DNA of 64,000 nt from JAEXZL01 sp049943125 (GCF_049943125.1 NZ_CP188040.1:558001-622000); one strand, 5' to 3'; shown: positions 54,027 to 63,424, counted from the first letter of the stretch. The notes: a model not told the origin generated them from the letters alone. Made by a program: numbers and translations.

Positions 54027-55067
54027 CTAGCTTTTTAATAATCTTTTAAAGCCCATTTCCCAGGAGATTCCTTTAAGGTTATTAATAAATTTATAAAAAC
54101 CTGCTCTATAGCTTCTGCTAGAAAACATCAGTATAGTAGCTGCAGAGAGGAGTATAAGAAAGCTCACCTCAAAGGGTAGACTGCTTCCACCAAAATAACT
54201 GTTTAAGCTTCCCGTAAGCTTAACCACATAGGTATGACTTAAATAAAGTGGAAGGGTATCTCTCCCTATACTGCTTATAAAGCTTTCACTCTCTGAAACA
54301 ACAGCTAAAATCAATACTCCTATGCCTAAGGCTAGTGGTATGGCTAATAGATAAACTGATAAGCCTAAAGCTATGGATGGAAAGCTTTGAATTGACAGCT
54401 GATGCATCATAACCTCCTTGCTTAAAGTAAAATCTAATATTCCAAAGCTTAGAAATACATAAGTTGCTACAAACATTAAGGCCAAAATTGCAAAAGCTAA
54501 GGAAGCTTTTATTTTTTTAATCCTTTCTATAGCATTTTCGTTACAGTAATATCCCAATAGGAAATATATATGGAAACCAACCACCCTTTCCAGTCCAAGA
54601 ATAATCTCAGATGGACTAGAAATCAACATTATCAAAGCAGAAAGAAGAGCAGATATTAAGATAGCACCTTTAATTTTAATAAAGCTCTTCAGTGTTACTC
54701 TCCATAGAAAAAGCGCCACAACATACCAAAGACTATAGCCAGGCATAAATATATTTCTTATATAATAATCATCACCATAAACTACTAAGTTAAATATAGC
54801 CCAAGAGGCTTCTGCTATAACATATATAATTAGAAGATCCTCCAGCGCACTTTTTTTGCTTTTGTGCACATTCTTAGAAAAGTAACCAGAAACAAAGGCA
54901 AATAGCGGCATATGAAAGGAGTATATAAAGAGTATGGTACTTTGAAGCATCACGCTCTCCTTAACATTTCCCTTACCTAAGAAGTGGGCCAGCACCACTA
55001 ATATTATAAGAACTCCCTTCAGGTTATCGAAGTATGGTTCTCTCCTACTTCTTAAAGCATTATTCAT
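54027..55067 (-). CDS. Acyltransferase-3 family membrane protein
   Basis: The 346-residue protein has about ten hydrophobic segments and opens with REPYFDNLKGVLIILVVLAHFLG, the acyltransferase-3 signature with the proposed catalytic His, followed by FIYSFHMPLFAFVSGYFSK. It belongs to the OafA/YfiQ-like group that acetylates or acylates extracellular glycans and teichoic acids. It lies on the same strand as the LTA-synthase-like gene, 249 bases upstream and separated from it by its own terminator. AAGGAGG at ten bases before the ATG. Confidence 0.85.
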   Translation of the reverse strand: MNNALRSRREPYFDNLKGVLIILVVLAHFLGKGNVKESVMLQSTILFIYSFHMPLFAFVSGYFSKNVHKSKKSALEDLLIIYVIAEASWAIFNLVVYGDDYYIRNIFMPGYSLWYVVALFLWRVTLKSFIKIKGAILISALLSALIMLISSPSEIILGLERVVGFHIYFLLGYYCNENAIERIKKIKASLAFAILALMFVATYVFLSFGILDFTLSKEVMMHQLSIQSFPSIALGLSVYLLAIPLALGIGVLILAVVSESESFISSIGRDTLPLYLSHTYVVKLTGSLNSYFGGSSLPFEVSFLILLSAATILMFSSRSYRAGFYKFINNLKGISWEMGFKRLLKS

Positions 55068-55184
55068 CCTAAGTAAACCTCCTTTATATCTTAAACCGTA
55101 TGATATACCAAATTGATAGTTTAGGTTTTAATATTCTATAAAGTAATTATTAATTTTAGCGCCAAACAGAAGATTTAACAGTTA

Positions 55185-55193
55185 TGTTATACT
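55185..55193 (+). promoter_or_regulatory. Extended -10 promoter of the 18-codon gene
   Basis: TGTTATACT provides a TGn-extended -10 (TATACT at 55188-55193). Transcription from about 55200 would give a message of roughly 110 bases ending at the terminator 55264-55305. Confidence 0.5.
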
Positions 55194-55227
55194 AAGTTTA
55201 TAGTTTATTTTCAGGAGGTATGTAAAA

Positions 55228-55284
55228 ATGCTAGCTCCAGGTATTATATTAATAAATAACCCCATATTAAAAGGAACCAGCTAA
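55228..55284 (+). CDS. Candidate 18-residue peptide gene
   Basis: A tiny frame encodes MLAPGIILINNPILKGTS. Evidence that it is real is contextual: CAGGAGG lies seven bases before the ATG, an extended -10 promoter is placed correctly upstream, and a perfect terminator begins within its last codons. The peptide is hydrophobic in the middle with a single lysine, too short for a typical membrane toxin. It could be a signalling or leader peptide, a small-RNA gene with incidental frame, or a remnant of a longer gene whose body was lost. The adjoining genes are divergent (acyltransferase) or convergent (chemoreceptor). Confidence 0.45.
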   Translation: MLAPGIILINNPILKGTS

Positions 55285-55305
55285 AAAGCAGGTTCCTTTT
55301 AATAT
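55264..55305 (+). terminator. Terminator overlapping the 18-codon gene
   Basis: ATATTAAAAGGAACC (55264-55278) pairs perfectly with GGTTCCTTTTAATAT (55291-55305). The A and T stretches within the arms give T-rich tails in both directions, so it could also act on the minus strand. Confidence 0.8.
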
Positions 55306-55377
55306 TTAATTGATTATTAAATCCTAGGTCTCTTATCATTTTATATATGTTGCTAATAATTAAGCAGCCTATAGAAG

Positions 55378-57414
55378 CTAATTAACCTTAAATTTATTAA
55401 TGTTATTCTTAAGCTCTTCTGCAATCATTATAAATTGCTCAGTTAGACCGCTTACCTCCTGAACCATTGCCACCTGCTCCTCCGCTGAAGCTGTTATTTC
55501 CTCTGCCGATGCAGATATTTCCGTCATACCTGCTGACAGAGCCTCCATATAGCCTTCAATCCTATCCTTCTTTCTAACCATGGAATTATTTCTATCATTA
55601 ATATTACTAATAGTAGAAATTAAAGTCTCTAGGCTCTGTGATATATTTTTAAAGGCCTTTTCTGTGGCTCTTACCGCTTCAATTTGCTCAAGGGCAAGGA
55701 CTCTTGTTTCTTCCATAGATGTCACTGCAGCATTGGTTTTTCCTGTTATATCAGCTATTATCTTCTTTATGTCTTCTGTTGAATCCTTACTCTGCTCTGC
55801 AAGCTTTCTTATGGCATCTGCAACTACAGAGAAGCCTTTTCCTGCTTCTCCAGCTCTCGCTGCCTCTATAGAAGCATTTAGTGACAGGAGATTAGTTTGA
55901 TTTGCTATATCACTTATAGCCTCTAAAACCATATCTATCTTTCTTGTACTATCAGCTATATTTTGTACATTATCCAAAACTGATGTGGTCTTTTCTGATG
56001 TATTATCAGTGGTAAGAACTAATTTATCTACTGTCTTAATGCCTTCCTTATTCACTTCATTAACATTTTCACATAGCTCAACAGCATCCCTTAATCCCTG
56101 AGAAATATCATTGATGGATTTTGATAATTTACCATTTTCTGTAGCAACCTTATCTACCTCCATTGACTGATTATTTGTAACACTGGCAACCTCTTCTATA
56201 GTCTTAGATATTTCTGTAGAGCTTTGAAGAGTCTGGTTATGAGAAGTTTGTATAAAAACGCTCTGCTTTCCTATAACATTGGCAACATCCATGGTATTTA
56301 CTATAAGCTCTTTAAGACTATTAGTCATATTATTAAAGCCTTGAGCCAATTCTCCTATTTCATCCTCATAGTCTGCATCAGACCTTACGGTGAGATCGCC
56401 CTCCTGTATCTTCTTCATATCCTCTTTAAGTCTGTTAATTCTTTTAATAAGCTTATTTATTACAAAAAGATTTATCAAGGTTGTTATGGCTAGTACTAAG
56501 ACAATAGAGGCTATGGATATTATAAGGAATAGATTTTCTTGTTCCTTAAACTCTCCTTCATCAATCTTTGCCAGAAGATTAATATCCCCCTTGTTTAGCT
56601 CCTTAAACGCACCATAAATATTTTTTCCACCTTCCTTAAGCTCTACATTTCCATCCTTCTCATTTATTAAAGAATCTCTCAAATCTTTATTGGGGTATTC
56701 AATTCCTATAAGAATATCATCCTTAGCAGTCATTATTATTCCATTATTATGGATCATTATAAACTCTCCGCTAGAGCCAAACTTAAGAGAATTTACCATA
56801 TTGCTCATTTCTTTTAATCCTATATCTATTCCTACATAGCCTAAAAATTCACCGTTATGTTCTATTCTATCCATCACGGTCACTACCCACTGCTTTGAGT
56901 TTGTATCCTCATAAGCCTCGGACCAATAAGGCTCCTTTATCTCCTTCATTATATTAAGATATTCATCTGGCTCTGTAGTTTCCACAGGCTCAGTAAGGGG
57001 TATTACAGGATAGGTCACAATTTCTCTGTCTAATCCTTTAAAATAACCATACCGCAAGGATGGATAGTTCTGAATATAATGCTTTAAGCTCATAGATATC
57101 TGTACTTTATCATCTGCCAATGCTGCCTGTATAACTCTCTCATCGTCAGCGATGGCCTTAACTAGATTTTCATATTCTACCATATAGCTATTAATAGTTA
57201 CTGCTGCTGAATTCAGATTATCTTCAGCTTGAGACTTTATAACATTATCAATTATATATTGAAAAATACCTATGCTAATTGCTGTTTGCACCAAGGCAGC
57301 AACAATGACGCAAATAGCAGTATAAAGTGCTAATTTACTTTTCAAGGAAGCTTTTCTCCCTTTTACTTTTCCCTTGGCAGCTTTTTTCTTTTTTGTAAAC
57401 CTTATAGTTCTCAC
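55378..57414 (-). CDS. Methyl-accepting chemotaxis protein with dCache sensor
   Basis: The 678-residue receptor starts at GTG. A very basic N-terminus precedes membrane helix 1 (about 28-52), then a large extracellular Cache-type sensor (about 55-295, with YGYFKGLDREIVTYP, WVVTVMDRI and GYVGIDIGL), membrane helix 2 (about 297-320), a HAMP linker (to about 375) and a methyl-accepting signalling region with the hairpin tip IADQTNLLSLNASIEAARAGEAGKG-type sequence (about 505-525). dCache sensors bind amino acids and other small ligands. No other chemotaxis genes are present. Confidence 0.94.
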   Translation of the reverse strand: MRTIRFTKKKKAAKGKVKGRKASLKSKLALYTAICVIVAALVQTAISIGIFQYIIDNVIKSQAEDNLNSAAVTINSYMVEYENLVKAIADDERVIQAALADDKVQISMSLKHYIQNYPSLRYGYFKGLDREIVTYPVIPLTEPVETTEPDEYLNIMKEIKEPYWSEAYEDTNSKQWVVTVMDRIEHNGEFLGYVGIDIGLKEMSNMVNSLKFGSSGEFIMIHNNGIIMTAKDDILIGIEYPNKDLRDSLINEKDGNVELKEGGKNIYGAFKELNKGDINLLAKIDEGEFKEQENLFLIISIASIVLVLAITTLINLFVINKLIKRINRLKEDMKKIQEGDLTVRSDADYEDEIGELAQGFNNMTNSLKELIVNTMDVANVIGKQSVFIQTSHNQTLQSSTEISKTIEEVASVTNNQSMEVDKVATENGKLSKSINDISQGLRDAVELCENVNEVNKEGIKTVDKLVLTTDNTSEKTTSVLDNVQNIADSTRKIDMVLEAISDIANQTNLLSLNASIEAARAGEAGKGFSVVADAIRKLAEQSKDSTEDIKKIIADITGKTNAAVTSMEETRVLALEQIEAVRATEKAFKNISQSLETLISTISNINDRNNSMVRKKDRIEGYMEALSAGMTEISASAEEITASAEEQVAMVQEVSGLTEQFIMIAEELKNNINKFKVN

Positions 57415-57483
57415 TTTTCTTCCCCCGATTAATATATGAAATTAATTATAGTCTTCATATATATCGTAGGAAAAACCATTAAC

Positions 57484-59190
57484 TTAAATATTTATAATAA
57501 ATTTTAACTTACCCCTTAATGCCTCTAATCTTTGTTGCCCCTCCTCTCTTGTACTGCCTTTAACTGAGTAATATAATTTTAACTTAGGCTCTGTTCCAGA
57601 AGGCCTTACTGCAAGCCAGGAGCCATCCCTAAAATGCAGCTTTATTACATCACTAATAGGAAGCTTAATTTCCTCTTCTTCATAGGACTCTACGAAATAT
57701 CTCTTCTGATTCTTATAATCCTCAAGGACTTTCAAATCACCAAAGTTCCTCAGAATACTATCCACTCTTCTAAGCTCCTCCATGATATTATTTATCTTCA
57801 TAACTCCCTCAAATCCTTTTAGGATATAGGTATCAAGAAAATCTATATAATATCCATATTCCTTATATATCTCTTCCATGGCTTCAAGGAGATTAAGCCC
57901 TTGATTCTTATAGCTTTGAGCCATATCCACAATAAGCATAGAAGCAATAACAGCATCCTTATCTCTTACAAAGGTTCCTGAAAGATAGCCAAAGCTTTCT
58001 TCATAGCCAAAGAGAAACTTGTAGTCACCTTTCTCCTCAAACTCCTTGATCTTTTCTCCTATAAATTTAAAGCCTGTAAGGGTATTGAATACAGAGGCTC
58101 CATATTTTTCAGCTATCCTTTCTCCTAAATCAGAGGTGACAATGGTTTTAATAATTGCAGTTTTCTCATCAATATTATTTTCACTAGATAATAAATACTT
58201 ACAGAGAAGAGCTCCAATTTGATTTCCAGTAAGAAGAATATACTCTCCCTCACTATTCCTTACAGCAACACCTACCCTGTCACAATCAGGATCTGTAGCT
58301 AGTATTATATCCCCCTCCTCCTTCTCTGCTACCTTTATAGCTTCCTCAAAGGCAGCTTTTTCCTCTGGATTTGGCGCCTTCACAGTTGGAAAATTTCCAT
58401 CAGGGAGTATTTGCGAGTTCACTAAAAAAATCCTATAATAACCCAGCTTAACAAGGATACTGGTAACAGGAATCAAGCCAGTTCCATGAAGAGGTGTATA
58501 TATTATTCTAATATCTCTAGCTTCACCTTTTTTAAGTATGGAAAGCTTCTCTATCCTGTTAATATATCTTTTGTCCATTTCCTCCCCAATATAATATAAA
58601 ACCTCTTCTTCTACAGCCTCCCTCTCAGTAATAGTTTTTCTCTCCTCAAGGACCTCTACCTTGCTTATTTCCTCCATAATATCTTCAGCCATAGTTAAGG
58701 TAATCTGTCCTCCATCACTGCCATAAACCTTTATTCCATTATAAATAGAAGGATTATGGCTTGCAGTTATTACTATACCTGCTGTGCAGCCTAAATATCT
58801 CACAGTAAAGGACAGCTCTGGTGTCGGTCTGCAGCTTCTAAAAAGATAGGTTTTGATTCCATTACTGCAAAGAACTAAGGCAGCTTCTAAGGCAAATTCC
58901 TTAGAATATTTTCTTGAATCAAAGGCTATTGCTATCCCAGAGCTCTTTATCTCTTTCATGTTTTTTAACAGATATCTAGCCAGCCCCTCCGCTGCCCTCA
59001 TAACGGTGTATCTGTTAATTCTTCCACTCCCCAGGCCCATTACCCCCCTAAGTCCACCAGTACCAAAGGAAAGCTCCTGAAAGAAAGCCTCCCTCCGCTC
59101 TTCCTCCTCCATTGCCATAAGGGCTTCTCTTTCCTCCTCTCTAATAGCCGGGCTATCTAACCACTGTTTATACCTTTCTTTATAATCCAT
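57484..59190 (-). CDS. pgcA: Phosphoglucomutase/phosphomannomutase
   Basis: The 568-residue enzyme has the alpha-D-phosphohexomutase motifs: FGTGGLRGVMG (about 42-52), the phosphoserine loop ITASHNPS with Ser144, metal-binding DPDCDRVG (about 300) and the sugar-phosphate loop RPSGTEPKLKLY near the C-terminus (about 527). Its length fits the PgcA branch that interconverts glucose-6- and glucose-1-phosphate, feeding UDP-glucose for GalE and for glycolipid anchors of teichoic acids. It is followed by the chemoreceptor gene but the 69-base gap holds no clear hairpin. Confidence 0.94.
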   Translation of the reverse strand: MDYKERYKQWLDSPAIREEEREALMAMEEEERREAFFQELSFGTGGLRGVMGLGSGRINRYTVMRAAEGLARYLLKNMKEIKSSGIAIAFDSRKYSKEFALEAALVLCSNGIKTYLFRSCRPTPELSFTVRYLGCTAGIVITASHNPSIYNGIKVYGSDGGQITLTMAEDIMEEISKVEVLEERKTITEREAVEEEVLYYIGEEMDKRYINRIEKLSILKKGEARDIRIIYTPLHGTGLIPVTSILVKLGYYRIFLVNSQILPDGNFPTVKAPNPEEKAAFEEAIKVAEKEEGDIILATDPDCDRVGVAVRNSEGEYILLTGNQIGALLCKYLLSSENNIDEKTAIIKTIVTSDLGERIAEKYGASVFNTLTGFKFIGEKIKEFEEKGDYKFLFGYEESFGYLSGTFVRDKDAVIASMLIVDMAQSYKNQGLNLLEAMEEIYKEYGYYIDFLDTYILKGFEGVMKINNIMEELRRVDSILRNFGDLKVLEDYKNQKRYFVESYEEEEIKLPISDVIKLHFRDGSWLAVRPSGTEPKLKLYYSVKGSTREEGQQRLEALRGKLKFIINI

Positions 59191-59239
59191 ATCTGAACCT
59201 TTCTATTTAATTGCTTCTATAACTATCTTATTCTCAAGA

Positions 59240-59275
59240 TAAAAAAGCTGATACCTTTAAGGGTACCAGCTTATT
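59240..59275 (-). terminator. Terminator of the long chromate transporter gene
   Basis: AAGCTGATACC pairs with GGTACCAGCTT with one mismatch; on the minus strand six T follow. It lies 125 bases past the chrA stop, leaving an untranslated tail in 59275-59399. Confidence 0.75.
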
Positions 59276-59399
59276 GTTATTTTTATTTTATTTTATTTTT
59301 TATACTCCCACATCTTTTCCACCGCTGATTTTATTAAACACAAGAAGAGACAACACTGTTATCATCTCCAACAAGCCCTATGAATAATATCTAAAATCA

Positions 59400-60575
59400 C
59401 TAAGCTAGTATAAGTCCAAGGATTCCTCCAACCAGAACTAGCCAAGCAGTATTGATTTTAAGCTTGAATACAGCGACCAAGGCTAGTAATGAAATGATTA
59501 TTGTAGGTAAATCAACTAAGGCTTCCCTTGAAAGCTTAAAGCTAACTACTGCCATAAGACCTAAAGAAGCTACATTAACTCCATCAAGGATTCCTGATAT
59601 CCAGCTGGATTTTCTAAGCTTAGGTATAAATGGATGTATTATCCCTACCAACAGGAAGGCTGGCAAAAATATACCTATGGTTGCTGATATACCACCGGGT
59701 ACTCCTCCTAAGAGATAACCAATAAAGGTAGCCGTGGTAAATACAGGCCCCGGAGTAAACTGCCCCACAGATACGGCATCCAACAGCTGCTGAGATGTAA
59801 TAATTCCAAGTCTATCTATAAACTCAGCTTCTAAAAAAGCCAAAAGCACATAGCCGCTACCATATAGCACTGAACCAATCTTTAAGAATGTAAGAAATAT
59901 GGAACCGAAGTTCATGGAATTCTTTGATACCCCTTCACCTGCTATAGTTAATATAGGAAGTATAGGTATTAATATCATCAGCCTCCCCTTCAAGAGCTTC
60001 CTTCGATTCATATAAAGCATCATGACTAATCCAGCAAATAACAGGAGAGCCAGCTCATGAACCCCTAAGAAGGATAGAACAACCACAAAAACTCCTAAAA
60101 TTACTGAAGAAGCATTGCTAATTGCTGTTTTACCCTGTCTTATTAACGCCTGTAAAACAATAGCAATAATAACTGGCTGAATTCCATACATAATACCTTT
60201 AAGAGCTGGAAGCTCTTCATAATGAACATATATTGCTGCAAAGGTCATGACGCTTAGCATCGCTGGTAATATAAAGCTTACTCCTGACAAAATAAGTCCT
60301 CTCCAGCCGCCTCTATGATACCCTAGATAGATAGCCAATTCAGTAGAATTTGGACCAGGAAGGAGATTTGTTGCTCCATAGAGGTCAAGAAAGTCCTCTT
60401 TGCTCATCCACCTTCTTTTCTTTATAAGCTCGTCCTCCATCATGGCTACATGAGCTGCAGGACCACCAAAAGCAATAAGCCCCAGCTTAAGGAATACTAA
60501 AATTATCTCCTTTAACCTATTTATCCGTTCCTTTTTTGATAGTGAATAATACTCCATTTTTCCTTTATTCTTCAA
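59400..60575 (-). CDS. chrA: Full-length (two-domain) chromate transporter
   Basis: The 391-residue carrier starts at TTG eight bases after GGAGG (an ATG six codons later is an alternative). It contains both CHR halves: EIILVFLKLGLIAFGGPAAHVAMMEDEL with ATNLLPGPNSTELAIYLGYHRGG, then FLKIGSVLYGSGYVLLAFLEAEF with SVGQFTPGPVFTTATFIGYLLGG. About ten to twelve hydrophobic segments. This long-chain type is distinct from the split pair at 21.7-22.8 kb. Known long-chain members export chromate in exchange for protons; the function in this organism is not shown by context. Confidence 0.93.
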   Translation of the reverse strand: MKNKGKMEYYSLSKKERINRLKEIILVFLKLGLIAFGGPAAHVAMMEDELIKKRRWMSKEDFLDLYGATNLLPGPNSTELAIYLGYHRGGWRGLILSGVSFILPAMLSVMTFAAIYVHYEELPALKGIMYGIQPVIIAIVLQALIRQGKTAISNASSVILGVFVVVLSFLGVHELALLLFAGLVMMLYMNRRKLLKGRLMILIPILPILTIAGEGVSKNSMNFGSIFLTFLKIGSVLYGSGYVLLAFLEAEFIDRLGIITSQQLLDAVSVGQFTPGPVFTTATFIGYLLGGVPGGISATIGIFLPAFLLVGIIHPFIPKLRKSSWISGILDGVNVASLGLMAVVSFKLSREALVDLPTIIISLLALVAVFKLKINTAWLVLVGGILGLILA

Positions 60576-60710
60576 CCTTCTTTCCTCCCAACAATATAGA
60601 ATATACTCTTATGAATTGCTACTACATTATTACATCCTTATGTAAGCTTAAAGTAAGCTTTCTGTGAACAATATTTTAAATATTAGAACACCTGTAACAT
60701 AAATGAGTTT

Positions 60711-60745
60711 AAAAAGTAACTTTTTACAAAAAAGTAACTTTTTTT
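60711..60745 (+). repeat. Tandem palindromic repeats upstream of the zinc-finger-like gene
   Basis: AAAAAGTAACTTTTT at 60711-60725 and AAAAAAGTAACTTTTTT at 60728-60745 are two near-identical palindromic units set two bases apart. They lie about 75-110 bases before the start at 60819. They may be a double operator, or two weak terminator hairpins for a short transcript. Confidence 0.55.
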
Positions 60746-60818
60746 ATAGCAATATATTAAATTTATTCTATTATATGGTAAAATCAAGCTATAACTTGTT
60801 TAAATTGAGGTGAACACC

Positions 60819-61277
60819 TTGAATTACGATAATCAACAGAACATTAAATCAGTGTCTAATACTGCAGGGACTGAAAACCCTTGGTATGAAGCTTATATAT
60901 TACAAAAAAACATAAAAAGCTGCGACCTATGCCAAAGGAAGCTTTCCCTTTGGGAGAGCTATTCAATTGATGAAGATTGCATCTGCTGCTCTGCCTGTAA
61001 AGAAGAATGTAGGCGTGAAAAGGAGAGAGTAGCACTGGAGGAAAGGCATAGTGAGATGAAGGAAGGAAAATCCTTCATTATAGTAGCCAGACCCTCTAGT
61101 ATTTCTCTAAAGGTGTCACCTATAACAATAATCGTGGAAAATACCACTTCCGATAAAAGATATGAAGCATTACTATCTATGGGAGATTATAAAGAGATTT
61201 TAGTAAAAAATCATAATAAATACATATTTAAAGCTTACATATCCCCCAATGACCATATAGAGGAATTAAACTTATAA
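60819..61277 (+). CDS. Unknown protein with zinc-finger-like N-terminal half, probably cut short by an in-frame stop
   Basis: Translation most likely begins at the TTG at 60819, six bases after GAGGTG; an in-frame GTG at 60810 overlaps that site. The 152-residue product has CDLC, then CICCSAC and a further C-x-x-E-C, a cluster of cysteines (about residues 35-68) suited to one or two zinc ions, a charged helix, and a strand-rich second half. I do not recognise the family. The frame stops at TAA (61275-61277) but continues open in the same phase for 46 more codons, so the ancestral protein was probably about 199 residues. Confidence 0.55.
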   Translation: MNYDNQQNIKSVSNTAGTENPWYEAYILQKNIKSCDLCQRKLSLWESYSIDEDCICCSACKEECRREKERVALEERHSEMKEGKSFIIVARPSSISLKVSPITIIVENTTSDKRYEALLSMGDYKEILVKNHNKYIFKAYISPNDHIEELNL

Positions 61278-61418
61278 ATTGAAGAGGGTGAATCAGTTTA
61301 TATAGAAGTTCAACCCTTAGCTCATTTGTATAGAGCCTCTAAAGAACGAGTTAATTGCAAAATAATTAAACGTGAAGTAGCTAAGGATGGGATAATACAT
61401 TCATTTTCCTCCTTCTAG
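61278..61418 (+). pseudogene. In-frame continuation beyond the stop of the preceding gene
   Basis: The 46 codons after the TAA at 61275 read in phase as a protein-like sequence (IEEGESVYIEVQPLAHLY and so on to TAG at 61416-61418), with a balanced composition and no start codon or ribosome site of its own. It is best seen as the detached C-terminus of the 60819 gene through a nonsense mutation, a sequencing error, or stop-codon readthrough. Confidence 0.5.
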
Positions 61419-61496
61419 AGACAAACTACTTACATATAAAAACATATCAATAAAAACATATCAATAAAAATCACCTTACCAAAGGAAATACATAAA

Positions 61497-61530
61497 TAAA
61501 AAAAAGCTGAATCGAGGTTCAGCTTTTAAG
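61497..61530 (-). terminator. Terminator of asnA
   Basis: AAAAGCTGAA pairs perfectly with TTCAGCTTTT over a six-base loop; eight T follow on the minus strand. Just upstream, AAAAACATATCAAT is repeated twice in tandem (about 61437-61467). Confidence 0.8.
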
Positions 61531-61544
61531 CATTCCATGCATTT

Positions 61545-62553
61545 TTATAATAATTCTATCCCTGCATCTTTATATATATTTACTGTTTCATCATCCCAAA
61601 CTGAGGATTGCACCTCACCAATATGTGCTTTATTTAAAAGGAGCATACAGATTCTAGATTGTCCTATTCCACCACCGATGGTTAAAGGCAATTTATTAGC
61701 TAAGAGCATTTTGTGGTACATCATATTTTTTCTATCCTCACAGTCAGCTGCCTTAAGCTGCCTATCCAAGGCCTCTGCATCTACTCTTATTCCCATAGAT
61801 GAGATTCTCAAAAGCCTGCTCTAATACATTGTTCCAGAAAAGAATATCACCATTTAGCTGCCAGTCATCATAATCAGGAGCTCTACCATCATGTCTCATC
61901 CCTGAATTTAGCTTATCCCCAATCTTCATTAGAAATACTGTTTTATGCTCCTTAACAAAAGCATTTTCTCGCTCTTTAGGGGTAAGATCAGGATACAAAT
62001 CCTCTAGCTCCTGAGTAGTGATAAATGTAACCTCTCTACAAAGCTCTGTATCTAACTGCTCGAACTTATATTTAAGCTCATCCAAGGTATTACATATAAC
62101 ATTTATAATCTTTGAAGCTGTATCCTTTAGATACTCGATATTCCTCTCCTCTGGAAGAATTATCTTTTCCCAATCCCATTGGTCTACATAAACGGAATGA
62201 AGATTATCCAGCTCCTCATCTCTTCTTATGGCATTCATGTCCGTGATAATTCCTTTTCCAGGACGAAAATCATAACGATATAAAGCCATTCTCTTCCACT
62301 TAGCTAAGGAATGAACCACCTGAGCATCCATTCCAGCATCAGGAACGTTGAAGGTTACGGGTCTCTCAACCCCATTCAAATCATCATTTAATCCTGTTTT
62401 AGGATCCACAAATATAGGAGCACTTACTCTCTTTAATCTCAGTGCTACACAAAGCTTCTTCTCTAACAATTTTTTAATTATTCCTATTGCCTCTTGAGTT
62501 TCGTACAACCCCAAGCAGGGTTTATACCCCTCTGGCAGATATGATTTCCCCAT
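61545..62553 (-). pseudogene. asnA: Aspartate-ammonia ligase (AsnA) with a frameshift
   Basis: The N-terminal 240-odd residues (KRVSAPIFVDPKTGLNDDLNG, NVPDAGMDAQVVHSLAKWKR, GMRHDGRAPDYDDW, LNGDILFWNNVLEQAFE) and a second frame from about 61804 down to 61545 (SSMGIRVDAEALDRQL, LTIGGGIGQSRICMLLL, HIGEVQSSVW) together make one full AsnA of about 335 residues. The join requires removal of one base: an extra A after the Glu codon, at plus-strand 61805-61806. As read, the protein loses the ATP-binding GGGIGQSR region and ends after about 22 foreign codons. AsnA makes asparagine from aspartate and ammonia. Either a decaying gene or a sequence error. GGGGG ribosome site. Confidence 0.88.
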
Positions 62554-62665
62554 TTATAAGCCCCCTGTTCTTTATCACTTTAATATGTTAAATTTTATCA
62601 AAGTTTTCAAAAATCTTCAATACTTTTAACAAAAAATAAGTTATTAGGAAGCTATTGATTATTAG

Positions 62666-63424
62666 TTAAAAGTGTACTGGAGGTACTCCTTCAAGGGTAT
62701 CAAAATACCTATACCCCTTTTTATTAAGCTCTTTAATATAGGCTTCAAGATTTAAAGCTGTGACATCTTTAGTGTCGTGACATAATAGAATATTATGTTT
62801 ACTTTGGGAGGTACTAATGACACTATTTATACAGCTTACAGCTACGGCTCCCACCACTGCGTCTTCAGAGGAGGAATTCCAGTCATAAAATATAAATCCT
62901 CTCCTGCCCATCTCCTCAAATATCTCTTCCCTAGTATTATTATTATAGTTATTAACACTTCCTCCAGGAAACCTAAAGATATATGGTTGTATTCCTGATA
63001 CCTCCTTAATTGTATTATAAGCCTTGAAAAAGTCCTCCATATAAGCCTCTGCTGAGGAGTAAATCTCTGAATAATCATGATTATAGCAGTGAACACCTAT
63101 CATATGCCCTTTCCTCACTATTTCTCTTAATATCTGTGGATGTGCTTCTACATTTTTTCCTACCACAAAAAAGGTGGCTTTAATACCATACTTGTCCAAT
63201 ATATCCAGAATCTTTATAGTATTAATAGAGGGCCCATCATCGAAGGTTAGATAAGTTACTTTGTCTTCCTGCTTATACTCTACCTTACTTACATAATTAT
63301 AATATCTATTCCTTTCTATCTCCTTAGCCCCAACCTGTGTTGAACTCACATAGTAATAACTAGAAAAAAATATAACCAATAACAATACCTTAAGACCTGT
63401 AGCATAAGAGGTTTTTATCATCAT
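62666..63424 (-). CDS. Polysaccharide deacetylase (NodB domain)
   Basis: The start is placed at the ATG at 63424, after GGAAAGGGGAAAGG; the frame extends to 63472 without support. The 252-residue protein has an N-terminal signal or anchor helix (about 8-28) and a NodB deacetylase domain: YLTFDDGPS (about 60-68, metal-binding Asp pair), GVHCYNHDYSE (metal His), FRFPGGSVNNY and a final ILLCHDTKD. It should remove acetyl groups from peptidoglycan or another polysaccharide outside the cell. The next gene downstream is asnA, with 112 bases and no visible terminator between. Confidence 0.9.
   Translation of the reverse strand: MMIKTSYATGLKVLLLVIFFSSYYYVSSTQVGAKEIERNRYYNYVSKVEYKQEDKVTYLTFDDGPSINTIKILDILDKYGIKATFFVVGKNVEAHPQILREIVRKGHMIGVHCYNHDYSEIYSSAEAYMEDFFKAYNTIKEVSGIQPYIFRFPGGSVNNYNNNTREEIFEEMGRRGFIFYDWNSSSEDAVVGAVAVSCINSVISTSQSKHNILLCHDTKDVTALNLEAYIKELNKKGYRYFDTLEGVPPVHF

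Noticed and set aside
59290..59400. A short minus-strand frame past the chrA stop (about 21-25 codons, hydrophobic start, lysine later) resembling a tiny holin-like toxin.
   Set aside because: No ribosome site at proper spacing, no own promoter, and it lies in the untranslated tail before the chrA terminator.
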